Shown here: piece after piece, positions 47,925-55,982 of the stretch
Position numbering within the stretch: position 1 is the first letter of the stretch
Layout of the letters: each line of letters starts with the position of its first letter
Source of the DNA: Fuerstiella sp.
GTDB taxonomy: Bacteria; Planctomycetota; Planctomycetia; Planctomycetales; Planctomycetaceae
Assembly: GCA_029245955.1 (NCBI GenBank)
Contig: JAQWOH010000040.1
Span: forward strand, 62,001 to 126,000
Reading direction: 5' to 3'
Length of the DNA: 64,000 bases
Made by a program: the position numbers and the translations under genes
Notes under the pieces: model-generated
Database searches by the model: none
What the model was told of the DNA's origin: nothing
What the model saw: only the letters and a program-made list of their open reading frames with translations

Positions 47925-49166
47925 ATGGACTTCTTGCTCACCGTTTCCGTCGCCATCCGAGCTCTCGGCCGCAACAAGATGCGCGCCGGATTGACGGTGC
48001 TGGGAGTCGTCATCGGTATTGCAGCCGTCACGACGATGGTATCCATCGGCAGTAGTGCCGGACAGCTGGTGCAAAATGAGTTGCAGTCATTCGGGACCAA
48101 TTTTCTTTTTGTCTCCGGAAAGAGTGAGCGGAGAAACGGTGTCCGTCAGCAAAGTACGCCCAGCCTGACCGAATCGGATGCCGAAGCTGTATCCGCAGAA
48201 CTGGATTCGGTGCTGGCTGTCTCGCCGCTGGTTGGCACGTCAAAACCTGTCGTCCGAGGCAACAACAACTGTCAACCGAACGAGATGTTCGGAGTTGGAG
48301 AACAGTACCTGCTGATTCGAGCATGGAAACTGCAGGCGGGGTCGTTCTTCAGTGAACGAGATATTCAGTCTGGAAATCGCGTGTGCGTGATTGGACACAC
48401 GATCGTGCGGGAACTTTTCCAAACGGCCAATCCGCTGGGTGAAACCATTCGTGTGGGCAACATACCGTTCACCGTTGTCGGCATTCTGGAAAAGAAAGGT
48501 GCCGGGCTGACGGGACAGGATCAGGATAACGTTCTGCTCCTGCCGTTTACGACCGTGAAGAAACGCCTTCACGGTTCGAATTTCGACGATGTTCATGCCA
48601 TTTTTGTGGCCGCAAAGAGTCCGGGAGAAGTGCAGACGGCGACACGTGAGATTGAACTGTTGCTGCGAGACCGACATGGAATTGCTCCCGGTGCTGCAGC
48701 AGACTTTGAAGTGCACAGCAGCGACGAGATTTCAAAGTTCATGGGCACCGTCACGGGTATCATGACCGCGTTACTGGCCTCCATCGCGGGTATCTCGCTG
48801 CTCGTTGGAGGCGTTGGAATTATGAATATCATGCTGGTTTCCGTCACGGAACGAACCCGTGAAATCGGCATCCGTATGGCGGTCGGTGCGCGAGGGCGGG
48901 ACATCCTGGTTCAGTTTCTGATTGAGTCGGTGGTGTTATCCTGTTTTGGCGGCGCGATCGGAATGACCCTCGGCGTCAGTGCCAGTATGGGGATCACGGC
49001 GATCATCAATGAACTGAGTCCCGGTAGTGACTGGCCCGTGATTGTGTCGATACCGGCAGCAATTGTGGCGATGATTTTTGCTGCAGTAGTGGGCATGATC
49101 TTTGGACTGTACCCTGCCTGGAGAGCAAGCCGTCTGGACCCGATTGATGCGTTGAGGTACGAATAA
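47925..49166 (+). CDS. MacB-like ABC transporter permease (FtsX family)
   Basis: From ATG 47925 the protein begins FLLTVSVAIRALGRNKMRA, then a first helix and a large periplasmic domain (~50-285), and ends with three helices (GISLLVGGVGIMNIMLVSV, VVLSCFGGAIGMTLGVS and IPAAIVAMIFAAVVGMIFG). VTERTREIGIRMAVGAR is the cytoplasmic coupling loop typical of MacB/FtsX. In E. coli MacB the ATPase is fused; here it is a separate gene immediately downstream, overlapping TAATG. The complex likely exports a peptide, macrolide or lipoprotein in cooperation with the adaptor. Confidence 0.92.
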   Translation: MDFLLTVSVAIRALGRNKMRAGLTVLGVVIGIAAVTTMVSIGSSAGQLVQNELQSFGTNFLFVSGKSERRNGVRQQSTPSLTESDAEAVSAELDSVLAVSPLVGTSKPVVRGNNNCQPNEMFGVGEQYLLIRAWKLQAGSFFSERDIQSGNRVCVIGHTIVRELFQTANPLGETIRVGNIPFTVVGILEKKGAGLTGQDQDNVLLLPFTTVKKRLHGSNFDDVHAIFVAAKSPGEVQTATREIELLLRDRHGIAPGAAADFEVHSSDEISKFMGTVTGIMTALLASIAGISLLVGGVGIMNIMLVSVTERTREIGIRMAVGARGRDILVQFLIESVVLSCFGGAIGMTLGVSASMGITAIINELSPGSDWPVIVSIPAAIVAMIFAAVVGMIFGLYPAWRASRLDPIDALRYE

Positions 49167-49894
49167 TGTCCCTCATCGAACTGAACAAAGTCTGCAAGAC
49201 CTATGACCTCGGTGAGGTCAAGGTTCACGCATTGCTGGAAACAACACTGAATATCGACAAGGGCGAATACGTCGCTCTGCTCGGACCGTCCGGTTCCGGA
49301 AAATCGACTCTCATGAACACACTGGGCTGCCTCGATCGCCCGACATCCGGTAGTTACCTGCTGGATGGTGCTGAAGTCGGTTCAATGTCTCGAAATGCGC
49401 GAGCGGGTATTCGAAACCAGCATCTTGGATTTGTCTTTCAGAACTTCAATCTGCTGAACCGCACGTCGGCACTGGACAATGTCGAACTTCCTTTGCTCTA
49501 CGGTTCAGGCATGTCCCGCCGCGATCGCAGGCAACGCGCTCGTGAAATGCTCGAACTGGTGGGGCTGGGAGAACGGCTGGACCACCATCCGGGGCAGCTC
49601 TCCGGTGGCCAGCAGCAACGAGTGGCCATTGCCCGATCACTCGTCAACGCACCTTCGATTCTGATGGCAGACGAACCCACGGGTAATCTGGATTCGAAGA
49701 CCAGTCGCGAAGTGATTGATATCTTCAAACGTTTAAACGAAGAAAATGGTATCACCATCATAATCGTTACACATGACCTCGGTGTTGCAAAGCACGCCAG
49801 GCGAATTCTGGTATTGCGGGATGGCCTGATTCAGACAGACACACAGTCATTTGATGAGGCCTTCCAATCGTTACACGCCATGGAAACTGATTGA
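49166..49894 (+). CDS. MacB/LolD-type ABC ATPase
   Basis: Walker A (GPSGSGKSTLMN), Q-loop (FQNFNLL), signature (LSGGQQQRVAIARSL), Walker B (LMADEPTGNLDS) and switch His (VTHDLGVA) are all intact. It fits the LolD/MacB class of about 240 residues. It energises the permease encoded by the overlapping upstream gene. The gap to the TolC gene is about 80 bases. Confidence 0.95.
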   Translation: MSLIELNKVCKTYDLGEVKVHALLETTLNIDKGEYVALLGPSGSGKSTLMNTLGCLDRPTSGSYLLDGAEVGSMSRNARAGIRNQHLGFVFQNFNLLNRTSALDNVELPLLYGSGMSRRDRRQRAREMLELVGLGERLDHHPGQLSGGQQQRVAIARSLVNAPSILMADEPTGNLDSKTSREVIDIFKRLNEENGITIIIVTHDLGVAKHARRILVLRDGLIQTDTQSFDEAFQSLHAMETD

Positions 49895-49976
49895 TAAGTG
49901 CAACAGTTTGCGTCCGCAGAAGAGTTAATCGCCGGACACGGCGGTTTCCCACTGCAAATGGTCGATAGCCATTGAC

Positions 49977-52001
49977 ATGACCATGTCATGCATTCGATCA
50001 GGGAAGATCGCGGCACGCAGCAGTCCACAACGATGCGATGTTCATCGTGAAGATTGCGCAAACACAAAACTTCGACAGGTCCGGCTGTACCTGAGCGTCA
50101 CGATTCTCACCTGTTTACCAAATCTGGCGAGCGGTCAACTGAACGTTGATGAGCAGCACCGCATCTCGTGGCACAGCGAAGAAAAAATCCCGCAGTTTCA
50201 TAGATCTCCAGGAGCAGCCCCGACTACCGTTGCGTCCGACGATGTCGACCTGACTGAACGCCTGCTGCCACTGGACGAAGCCATCCGGATCGCTCTGCAA
50301 AATGCTGAGGTCATCCGCGTCCTCACCGGTGTGTCGGCAACGTCATCAGGACGAACGATTTATGACGCCGCGGTCGCAACAACCCCGATTGACGAGGCGG
50401 TGGGGCGTTTTGACCCGGTGTTCTCTGCAAACAGCGACTGGCGAAAGTCCAGAACACCAGGGACCCGAATCGCCCCTGGTGACCCGCTGGCCGCGATCAT
50501 CGACAGAACAAGGATTGGCGGAAACGACCTCTCGGCAAAGCTCGCCAGAACAAACAGGATTGGCGGAACGGGCGCCGTGGAATTCAACAACAACTGGAAT
50601 TATGGCGACGTACCGGGCGCGGTGAATCCGGTGGGGCGGCCGGGGCTGGATCTGAGCTATACACAACCGTTACTGTCGGGCGCCGGGCGTCCGGCCAATG
50701 AAGCGCCGATTGTAATCGCCCGACTTGAGCTGGACCGATCGTATTTTCAATTCAACGGAAGCATGCAGGATTTGGTGCGAGATGTCGTCTCAGCTTACTG
50801 GGCATTAGTGGAAGCACGAACTCAGCTTTGGGCTCGAACAAAACAGGTCGAACAGGCGAAAGCGGCATTTGACCGTGTTGAAGCCCAGTTTCGAGCAAAA
50901 CTGGTCGACCTTGGCGACGTAGCGCAACCCCGAGTTTCCTATGCCAACTTCAAAGCAAATCTGATTGTAGCTCGGGGTAACGTGATTCAGCGGGAGGCAG
51001 CTCTTAGAAACCTGCTCGGGCTGCCGCCGGAAGACGGAACTCGCATGGTGCCGTCGACTCCGCCAACGCGAGACAGGGTAAAGTTCTCATGGCCGGAACT
51101 GGTTGAGACAGCCCAGCGCAGACGACCTGACCTCATTGAGCTGAATCTTATCCTGCAGGCCGATCAGCAACGCCGGATTCAGGCCAGCAATGTCGCTCAG
51201 CCATCGCTGAATGCTGTGGCCATTCACCGCTGGAACGGAATCACGGGGCGCATGCTGAACGACAGCAAGATCAGCTCAGGCCTTGGCGACCACCCCAGTT
51301 GGACGCTTGGGATCAACTTTGAAGTACCGCTGGGACTCCGAAGTGCTCGGGCAAATGTGCGTTCACACGAGTTGCTGATCGCTCGAGACCGAGCCAACAT
51401 CCAGCAGGGGCTTCACGCCACGGAACATACGCTGGCAACTACGGTGAGAAACCTGGATCAGTTCTACGAACAATTCAAAGCGTTTCGGGAAACCCGCGAA
51501 GCAGCTCGATTGAACCTGCAGGTTCAGTTTGCCGAAGAAAGGGCCGGGCGCGTCATATTTCTGAACGTTCTGCTGGCCATTACTGACTGGGGAAACGCAG
51601 TATCATCTGAGGCGTCATCGCTGACTCAATACAACACGAGCCTGGCAACGTTGGAACGGGAAACCGGTACAATTCTCGATACGCACGGCATCGTGTTCAT
51701 GGAGGAACGCTTTGCAGCGGTCGGCCCGCTGGGTAAACACTTCGATTCGGAATGCTATCCCCGAAGTCTTCGCCCCGCTGAAAATGCGTCGAGGTACCAG
51801 AAATCGAATGAGGCCGCGGAAGAGGCCTTCGACCTGGAAGACTTCCCAAGGCCGCTTCGAACAAGGTCAGAACCGGTACCGGCTGCCCCACCCCGTCCAG
51901 GGCCCGGTACAAAGAGCAAGGAACAGACGCCGGCAGACAGGAAACATTCATCGATGAGCCTGCGTCGACTGTTCGAAAAATTTCGCTCCTCGATGCCATG
52001 A
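49977..52001 (+). CDS. TolC-family outer-membrane efflux protein
   Basis: A hydrophobic signal (LYLSVTILTCLPNLASG) about 36 residues into the frame precedes the mature protein. The two halves show TolC/OEP features: LPLDEAIRIALQNAEVI, VVSAYWALVEARTQLWARTKQ, LRNLLGLPPEDG, and helix regions with Arg/Ala-rich repeats (ARLNLQVQFAEERAG, LTQYNTSLATLERETG). It forms the channel for the preceding efflux system. The C-terminal ~90 residues are a Pro/Lys/Arg/Ser-rich tail that TolC proteins usually lack, with unknown role. Start choice is uncertain. Confidence 0.88.
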   Translation: MTMSCIRSGKIAARSSPQRCDVHREDCANTKLRQVRLYLSVTILTCLPNLASGQLNVDEQHRISWHSEEKIPQFHRSPGAAPTTVASDDVDLTERLLPLDEAIRIALQNAEVIRVLTGVSATSSGRTIYDAAVATTPIDEAVGRFDPVFSANSDWRKSRTPGTRIAPGDPLAAIIDRTRIGGNDLSAKLARTNRIGGTGAVEFNNNWNYGDVPGAVNPVGRPGLDLSYTQPLLSGAGRPANEAPIVIARLELDRSYFQFNGSMQDLVRDVVSAYWALVEARTQLWARTKQVEQAKAAFDRVEAQFRAKLVDLGDVAQPRVSYANFKANLIVARGNVIQREAALRNLLGLPPEDGTRMVPSTPPTRDRVKFSWPELVETAQRRRPDLIELNLILQADQQRRIQASNVAQPSLNAVAIHRWNGITGRMLNDSKISSGLGDHPSWTLGINFEVPLGLRSARANVRSHELLIARDRANIQQGLHATEHTLATTVRNLDQFYEQFKAFRETREAARLNLQVQFAEERAGRVIFLNVLLAITDWGNAVSSEASSLTQYNTSLATLERETGTILDTHGIVFMEERFAAVGPLGKHFDSECYPRSLRPAENASRYQKSNEAAEEAFDLEDFPRPLRTRSEPVPAAPPRPGPGTKSKEQTPADRKHSSMSLRRLFEKFRSSMP

Positions 52002-52441
52002 CATCAACCAATGCGAACGGCGATTTCATCACGCACTCGACATTGCCCCGGGTCGACAGGCTTTGAAGATACCCGTCCGCCGTAGCCATGCGGAACTGCG
52101 GATCCGGGAAGATAAGAGCTTCAGTATGGTCGCTGGAGCCCTCATACGAAACCAATAAAAAACAACCCTAAATCATTTGAATCGTGCAACTTACGTCTTC
52201 CTTAACGTCTCATTTGAGCCCCCGCGGAAATCAGTTCCGGCGGGCTGAGAATTCTGTCCAACGTATACGCATCTGGCTGCGTATACTCAAGTCTGGCAGT
52301 ACGTGATGTCTCGGCTTCTGGAATACACGACAGTACCGCAGACCTGACAGCTACCTGGCGCATCGGTCGCACCGAAGGGCAGGGTGGTGCAATTGACTCA
52401 ACCTTAGAACGCCTTCCAACGTAAGTGTGGGCTCCGGTTTC
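52002..52441. other. Intergenic region with a perfect inverted repeat
   Basis: Between the TolC gene and the ABC-2 permease gene. It contains an imperfect GC-rich hairpin near 52217-52246 and the perfect inverted repeat at 52263-52286 (annotated separately). No convincing coding frame. The region upstream of the permease contains no clear Shine-Dalgarno sequence. Confidence 0.45.
52263..52286. promoter_or_regulatory. Perfect 9-bp inverted repeat, possible operator
   Basis: GTATACGCA (52263-52271) and TGCGTATAC (52278-52286) are exact complements around six bases (TCTGGC). It lies about 155 bases upstream of the ABC-2 permease gene. There is no T tract, so it is unlikely to be a terminator. 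It could be a dimeric regulator site or an RNA hairpin; it is single, so it is not obviously a dispersed repeat within the window. Confidence 0.5.
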
Positions 52442-53419
52442 ATGAACAACATTCTTGTCTTCGCTCAATCGGCCACTGATTCTCCCAGCTGGATCTCCAC
52501 ATGGGTCGTGGCGCTGCTTCTTTTCTTCGCACTGATCGCTTTCTCGTATGGCACACGCGCCGGAATCATCGCGCGAGCAACGACCAAGGAAGCTGTTCGT
52601 CAGCCGCTGTTCTTCCTGCTGCTGCTGATTTCAGCAGTCGTGCTGGTGGTGAACACGTTCATGCCATTCTTTACGCTGGAGGACGACGTAAAGATGCTGA
52701 AGGAATGCGGACTGGCAACGCTGTTGATTTCAGGAGTTCTGCTGGGGGTGTGGACCGCCGGAACCAGCATCACAAATGAGATCGATGGTAAGACAGCCAT
52801 GACACTGTTGTCGAAGCCTATTAATCGCCGACAGTTTATCCTTGGCAAGTACATTGGCATCATTCAGGGCATCCTGTGGTTGTTTCTGCCACTGACACTG
52901 ATTTTCAGCTTTGTGATTTTCTACAAGGTTGGATACGACCAGCGGGAAATGTCGAAGGAGATCACGTCCTGGTTTCAGGTTCAACAGATCATCGGCGGAT
53001 TCGAAATACCCCTCCCACATCCCGAACGCCTTGCAGTCGTGACTCAGATTCTGCCGGGTGTTGTTCTCTCATTCTTCCAGGTCTGCGTCCTGACGGCAAT
53101 CAGCGTTGCCGTGGCCACACGATTGCCAATGGTTGTGAATCTGGTTGTTTGTTTTGCAGTCTTCGTTGTGGGCAATCTGACGCCCATGATGGTTGCGCAG
53201 GGCAAAACGGTAATTCAGAACGAGGTCGTCACGTTCATTGCCCGGCTGATTGCGACGGTATTGCCTTCGCTGGAATCGTTTAATATCTACGCAGCCGTTG
53301 CCACAGGTCGCTCTGTACCGCCATCTTACCTCGGTACCAGCCTCCTGTACGGAGCTGCATATGCAGCTGCCATGATCCTGGTGGCGTTTGTCCTGTTTGA
53401 AGACCGAGACCTCGCATAG
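52442..53419 (+). CDS. ABC-2 type permease without an adjacent ATPase
   Basis: The 325-residue protein (from ATG 52442) has six or more hydrophobic helices. It shows the ABC-2 permease pattern with the coupling stretch TSITNEIDGKTAMTLLSKPI and GKYIGI after helix 3, as in NosY/CcmB-like subunits. The frame begins with GTG at 52427, an alternative adding five residues. The usual ATPase partner is not beside it; the ABC ATPase at 24.2-25.3 kb already has its own permease, so the partner must be elsewhere. Confidence 0.82.
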   Translation: MNNILVFAQSATDSPSWISTWVVALLLFFALIAFSYGTRAGIIARATTKEAVRQPLFFLLLLISAVVLVVNTFMPFFTLEDDVKMLKECGLATLLISGVLLGVWTAGTSITNEIDGKTAMTLLSKPINRRQFILGKYIGIIQGILWLFLPLTLIFSFVIFYKVGYDQREMSKEITSWFQVQQIIGGFEIPLPHPERLAVVTQILPGVVLSFFQVCVLTAISVAVATRLPMVVNLVVCFAVFVVGNLTPMMVAQGKTVIQNEVVTFIARLIATVLPSLESFNIYAAVATGRSVPPSYLGTSLLYGAAYAAAMILVAFVLFEDRDLA

Positions 53420-53978
53420 AGGAGCATTTTCTCCAAAGAAACGGTCCAGGCGGTACGCAGACAGGCGGCAATCGCAAACGGCACGACATTGGTTGCGGCC
53501 ACAGGTCGGCAGATGAGTCACAGATCGGCACATGACAATCCGGGATCGAATCCAACTGTAACGGATATTTCGGCATGCTGCTGTCCGTTGGATCAACAAT
53601 CCGGTGACTGCCTGAACGTGTGCCTGGACAATCGGCGCCGACACCCCGCCTGTAACTTTGCTGCTGTTGGGCAATTGGGGACTAATCGTCTGGTTGCCGA
53701 CGGCTCGCACTTTCCACCTCCCGCAGTGTATCGTTCGGGCAAGGACTTTCTTTCACCAAATTCGTTGAAGTCAATTCAGGAACGCTGTCGTATGGTCGCA
53801 GTTGTGACATATCGGCCTGCCGGTTAGAGTCATCTTCGGCAAACATGATTCAACGTGTGCGCGGCCCGGGCACAATTGAGAGGAACGGGTCATCGGTGTC
53901 AGAAAAATCGTTCGATGCCTTATACCGGCCGCCCTGTGGATGCGACCGCTCATGACCAATACCGATTGATTCCGGCCA
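53420..53978. other. Intergenic region, no supported gene
   Basis: A 559-base spacer between the permease and the ABC-exporter-like gene. A short GGAG-loop-CTCC hairpin follows the permease stop, too short to be called a terminator. A 112-codon TTG-initiated frame crosses it (53489-53827), but its translation has no recognisable features. It probably contains the promoter of the exporter-like gene. Confidence 0.4.
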
Positions 53979-55874
53979 TTGGAGTCAATTCAGGGCAGAT
54001 CATTCAGCATTGAAAGTACTTCCGTGTCCGACGCTGCTGCCAGTACGTTTCACAAAGTAATTTCAAACCGGCACTTTGCCGGTCGACAGCTGGTCCTGTC
54101 AACGATCGCTGGCGGCGCTGCGGCTGTACTGCTGATAGGCATCGTATTATGTGTCGGCGGCGTCACAGAACTGCTGACACTGAGGATGATGGCCGAAGAC
54201 CGTGGGCTGCTGCCAACGGCCGAACGGATCACCGACGGCCCCATCAATCAACTCCTTGTTCAAACGATCCTTGCAGTTCCCTTGCTGCACGAATCAGGCT
54301 CGACCCTGACCTTCCTGTTCGCAGCAGCGTCCGTAATGCTGGTCATGCGAGGCATCCTTCGCGGATACGCCCAGACACAAATCAGCCACCACGTCGCAGC
54401 TGCCGTCAAGCGTCTTCGAGAACACATACATCGTCATACGCTGCGTTCCAATCCGGGAGACCTGACCGGCGTTCAACGCAGAGCGTCTGCCAGCTTATTC
54501 CGCCAGACAGCGCAAACACTGGAAGACAGTTCGCGGGACTGGGGATTTCGCCAGCTGACTTCATCCTGTGATATTACGGTGCTGGTGATCCTGCTGCTCG
54601 TGACGCAGTGGCGTGTCGGGCTGGAGTGCGTTGTCCCGGTCCTTGTCTGCTGGTATGTCTATCGACTGGAAACAGAGCGTCATGAAGCATCTGCAAGCCT
54701 GCTGTCTGAACAGATGGAGCGTGGTGTTCAGAAACTGACCGATGACCTGGATAAGGCACAAATTGTTGCGGGTTACGGAATGGAAAAGCTGGAGCACGAA
54801 CAGTTCAGCGGCAGTCTGCGGCTGTATCAGCAACGTCGTGAGCAGCTGCATCAGCAATTGCTTCGCGGTCGATGGGTGTCATTGGTCATTGTGATCGTCA
54901 GCGTTACGGTGCCTGGTTTTCTGATTGCTCGTCATTTGCTGTTCGGCAGTGCCATCGGCCCCCCCGCGGCCGTGATGCTGACAACTCTTGTTGTGCTGAT
55001 CACATTGTCACTGCAGCGGTTGCAGGAGGTTCCTGTCCTTGCGGGAATGGCCGTCGTGGCGGCCGATGAAATCAATCAGTACCTGCTTCGCGTTCCGGCG
55101 GTCAGTCAGGTGGTCGGTGCCAGATTCCTCGAGCCGATGTCACGATCGCTGCAGTTCAATCAGGTGAGCGTCGAAACAGAAACACACCCTGAACTCATCT
55201 CAAATCTTGACTTGAAGTTCGAGCGAGGACAGCGCGTGGCGCTGCTGGCGCTGGATAAGCACGAAGCACAAGCTCTGGTGAGTCTGATTCCTCGATTCCG
55301 TGATCCGCTGAACGGACAGGTGTTGATTGATGGTCAGGATATTCGCCGAGTGACCCTGGAATCCCTGCGTGCAGAGGCAGTCAGTGTTGGTGGTCAGGAA
55401 CCGGTATTCAGTGCGTCCGTCCTGGAAAACATCACGGCCGGGCGGGCCGAAATCTCCCGTCAGGATGCCATCGAAGCCAGTAAGTCGGTCCATGCCGAAA
55501 GCTTTATTCGTCAGCTGCCCAAAGGGTATGAAACACCTCTTGGTGAACACGGTGTGGTGCTGGACCCGGGACAGATATTCCGTCTGAGTCTGGCCCGCGC
55601 CGTAGCGCGCAAGCCAGCACTGCTGGTCATCCAGGAGCCGGAAGCAACGCTGGATGAAGAGACGAAGACGATGCTGGATGACGCGTACCAGCGAATCTGC
55701 AGCGACCGTACCGTTATCTTTCTGCCCTCTAGACTGTCGACTGTCAAGAAGTGTAACCGCCTGGTCCTGATCCACCGGGGACGTGTCGCCGCTGACGGCA
55801 CACACGAAGAATTGATGCGTTCGTCAGAACTGTATCGGCACTGGGAGTACATGCGTTTCAACGTTTTTCGGTAG
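53979..55874 (+). CDS. ABC exporter homologue with a degenerate ATPase domain
   Basis: The N-terminal ~400 residues form the six-helix ABC exporter membrane domain. The C-terminal half has the fold of an ATPase domain but most catalytic motifs are lost: where Walker A should be, ALLALDKHEAQALVSL (~419-435) lacks Gly-Lys-Ser/Thr; the signature reads LDPGQ (~528) rather than LSGGQ; Walker B is VIQEPEATLD (~548) rather than LDEP; and the switch His is replaced by Ser in FLPSRLST. The Q-loop (GGQEPVF) and D-loop (ATLDEE) remain. It cannot hydrolyse ATP in the normal way unless paired with an intact subunit. TTG 53979 is the first start; GTG at 54024 is an alternative. I recall similar degenerate proteins in planctomycetes. 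Confidence 0.82.
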   Translation: MESIQGRSFSIESTSVSDAAASTFHKVISNRHFAGRQLVLSTIAGGAAAVLLIGIVLCVGGVTELLTLRMMAEDRGLLPTAERITDGPINQLLVQTILAVPLLHESGSTLTFLFAAASVMLVMRGILRGYAQTQISHHVAAAVKRLREHIHRHTLRSNPGDLTGVQRRASASLFRQTAQTLEDSSRDWGFRQLTSSCDITVLVILLLVTQWRVGLECVVPVLVCWYVYRLETERHEASASLLSEQMERGVQKLTDDLDKAQIVAGYGMEKLEHEQFSGSLRLYQQRREQLHQQLLRGRWVSLVIVIVSVTVPGFLIARHLLFGSAIGPPAAVMLTTLVVLITLSLQRLQEVPVLAGMAVVAADEINQYLLRVPAVSQVVGARFLEPMSRSLQFNQVSVETETHPELISNLDLKFERGQRVALLALDKHEAQALVSLIPRFRDPLNGQVLIDGQDIRRVTLESLRAEAVSVGGQEPVFSASVLENITAGRAEISRQDAIEASKSVHAESFIRQLPKGYETPLGEHGVVLDPGQIFRLSLARAVARKPALLVIQEPEATLDEETKTMLDDAYQRICSDRTVIFLPSRLSTVKKCNRLVLIHRGRVAADGTHEELMRSSELYRHWEYMRFNVFR

Positions 55875-55982
55875 CAGCAACGAATCCGATTCCGCAGTCA
55901 AACGTCGTGAAAGCTGGATTGGACGGAACCTTGGTGGTAAACTCCGAGTCTCTCCCAGTCTCTGTTTTGCGCCGGACTGAAC

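Noticed and set aside
52217-52246. GC-rich hairpin after the TolC gene as a terminator
   Set aside because: The arms mispair near the middle and no T tract follows on either strand.
53489-53827. 112-codon TTG-initiated frame before the ABC-exporter-like gene
   Set aside because: No recognisable motif, many cysteines in an unusual pattern, and no ribosome binding site.
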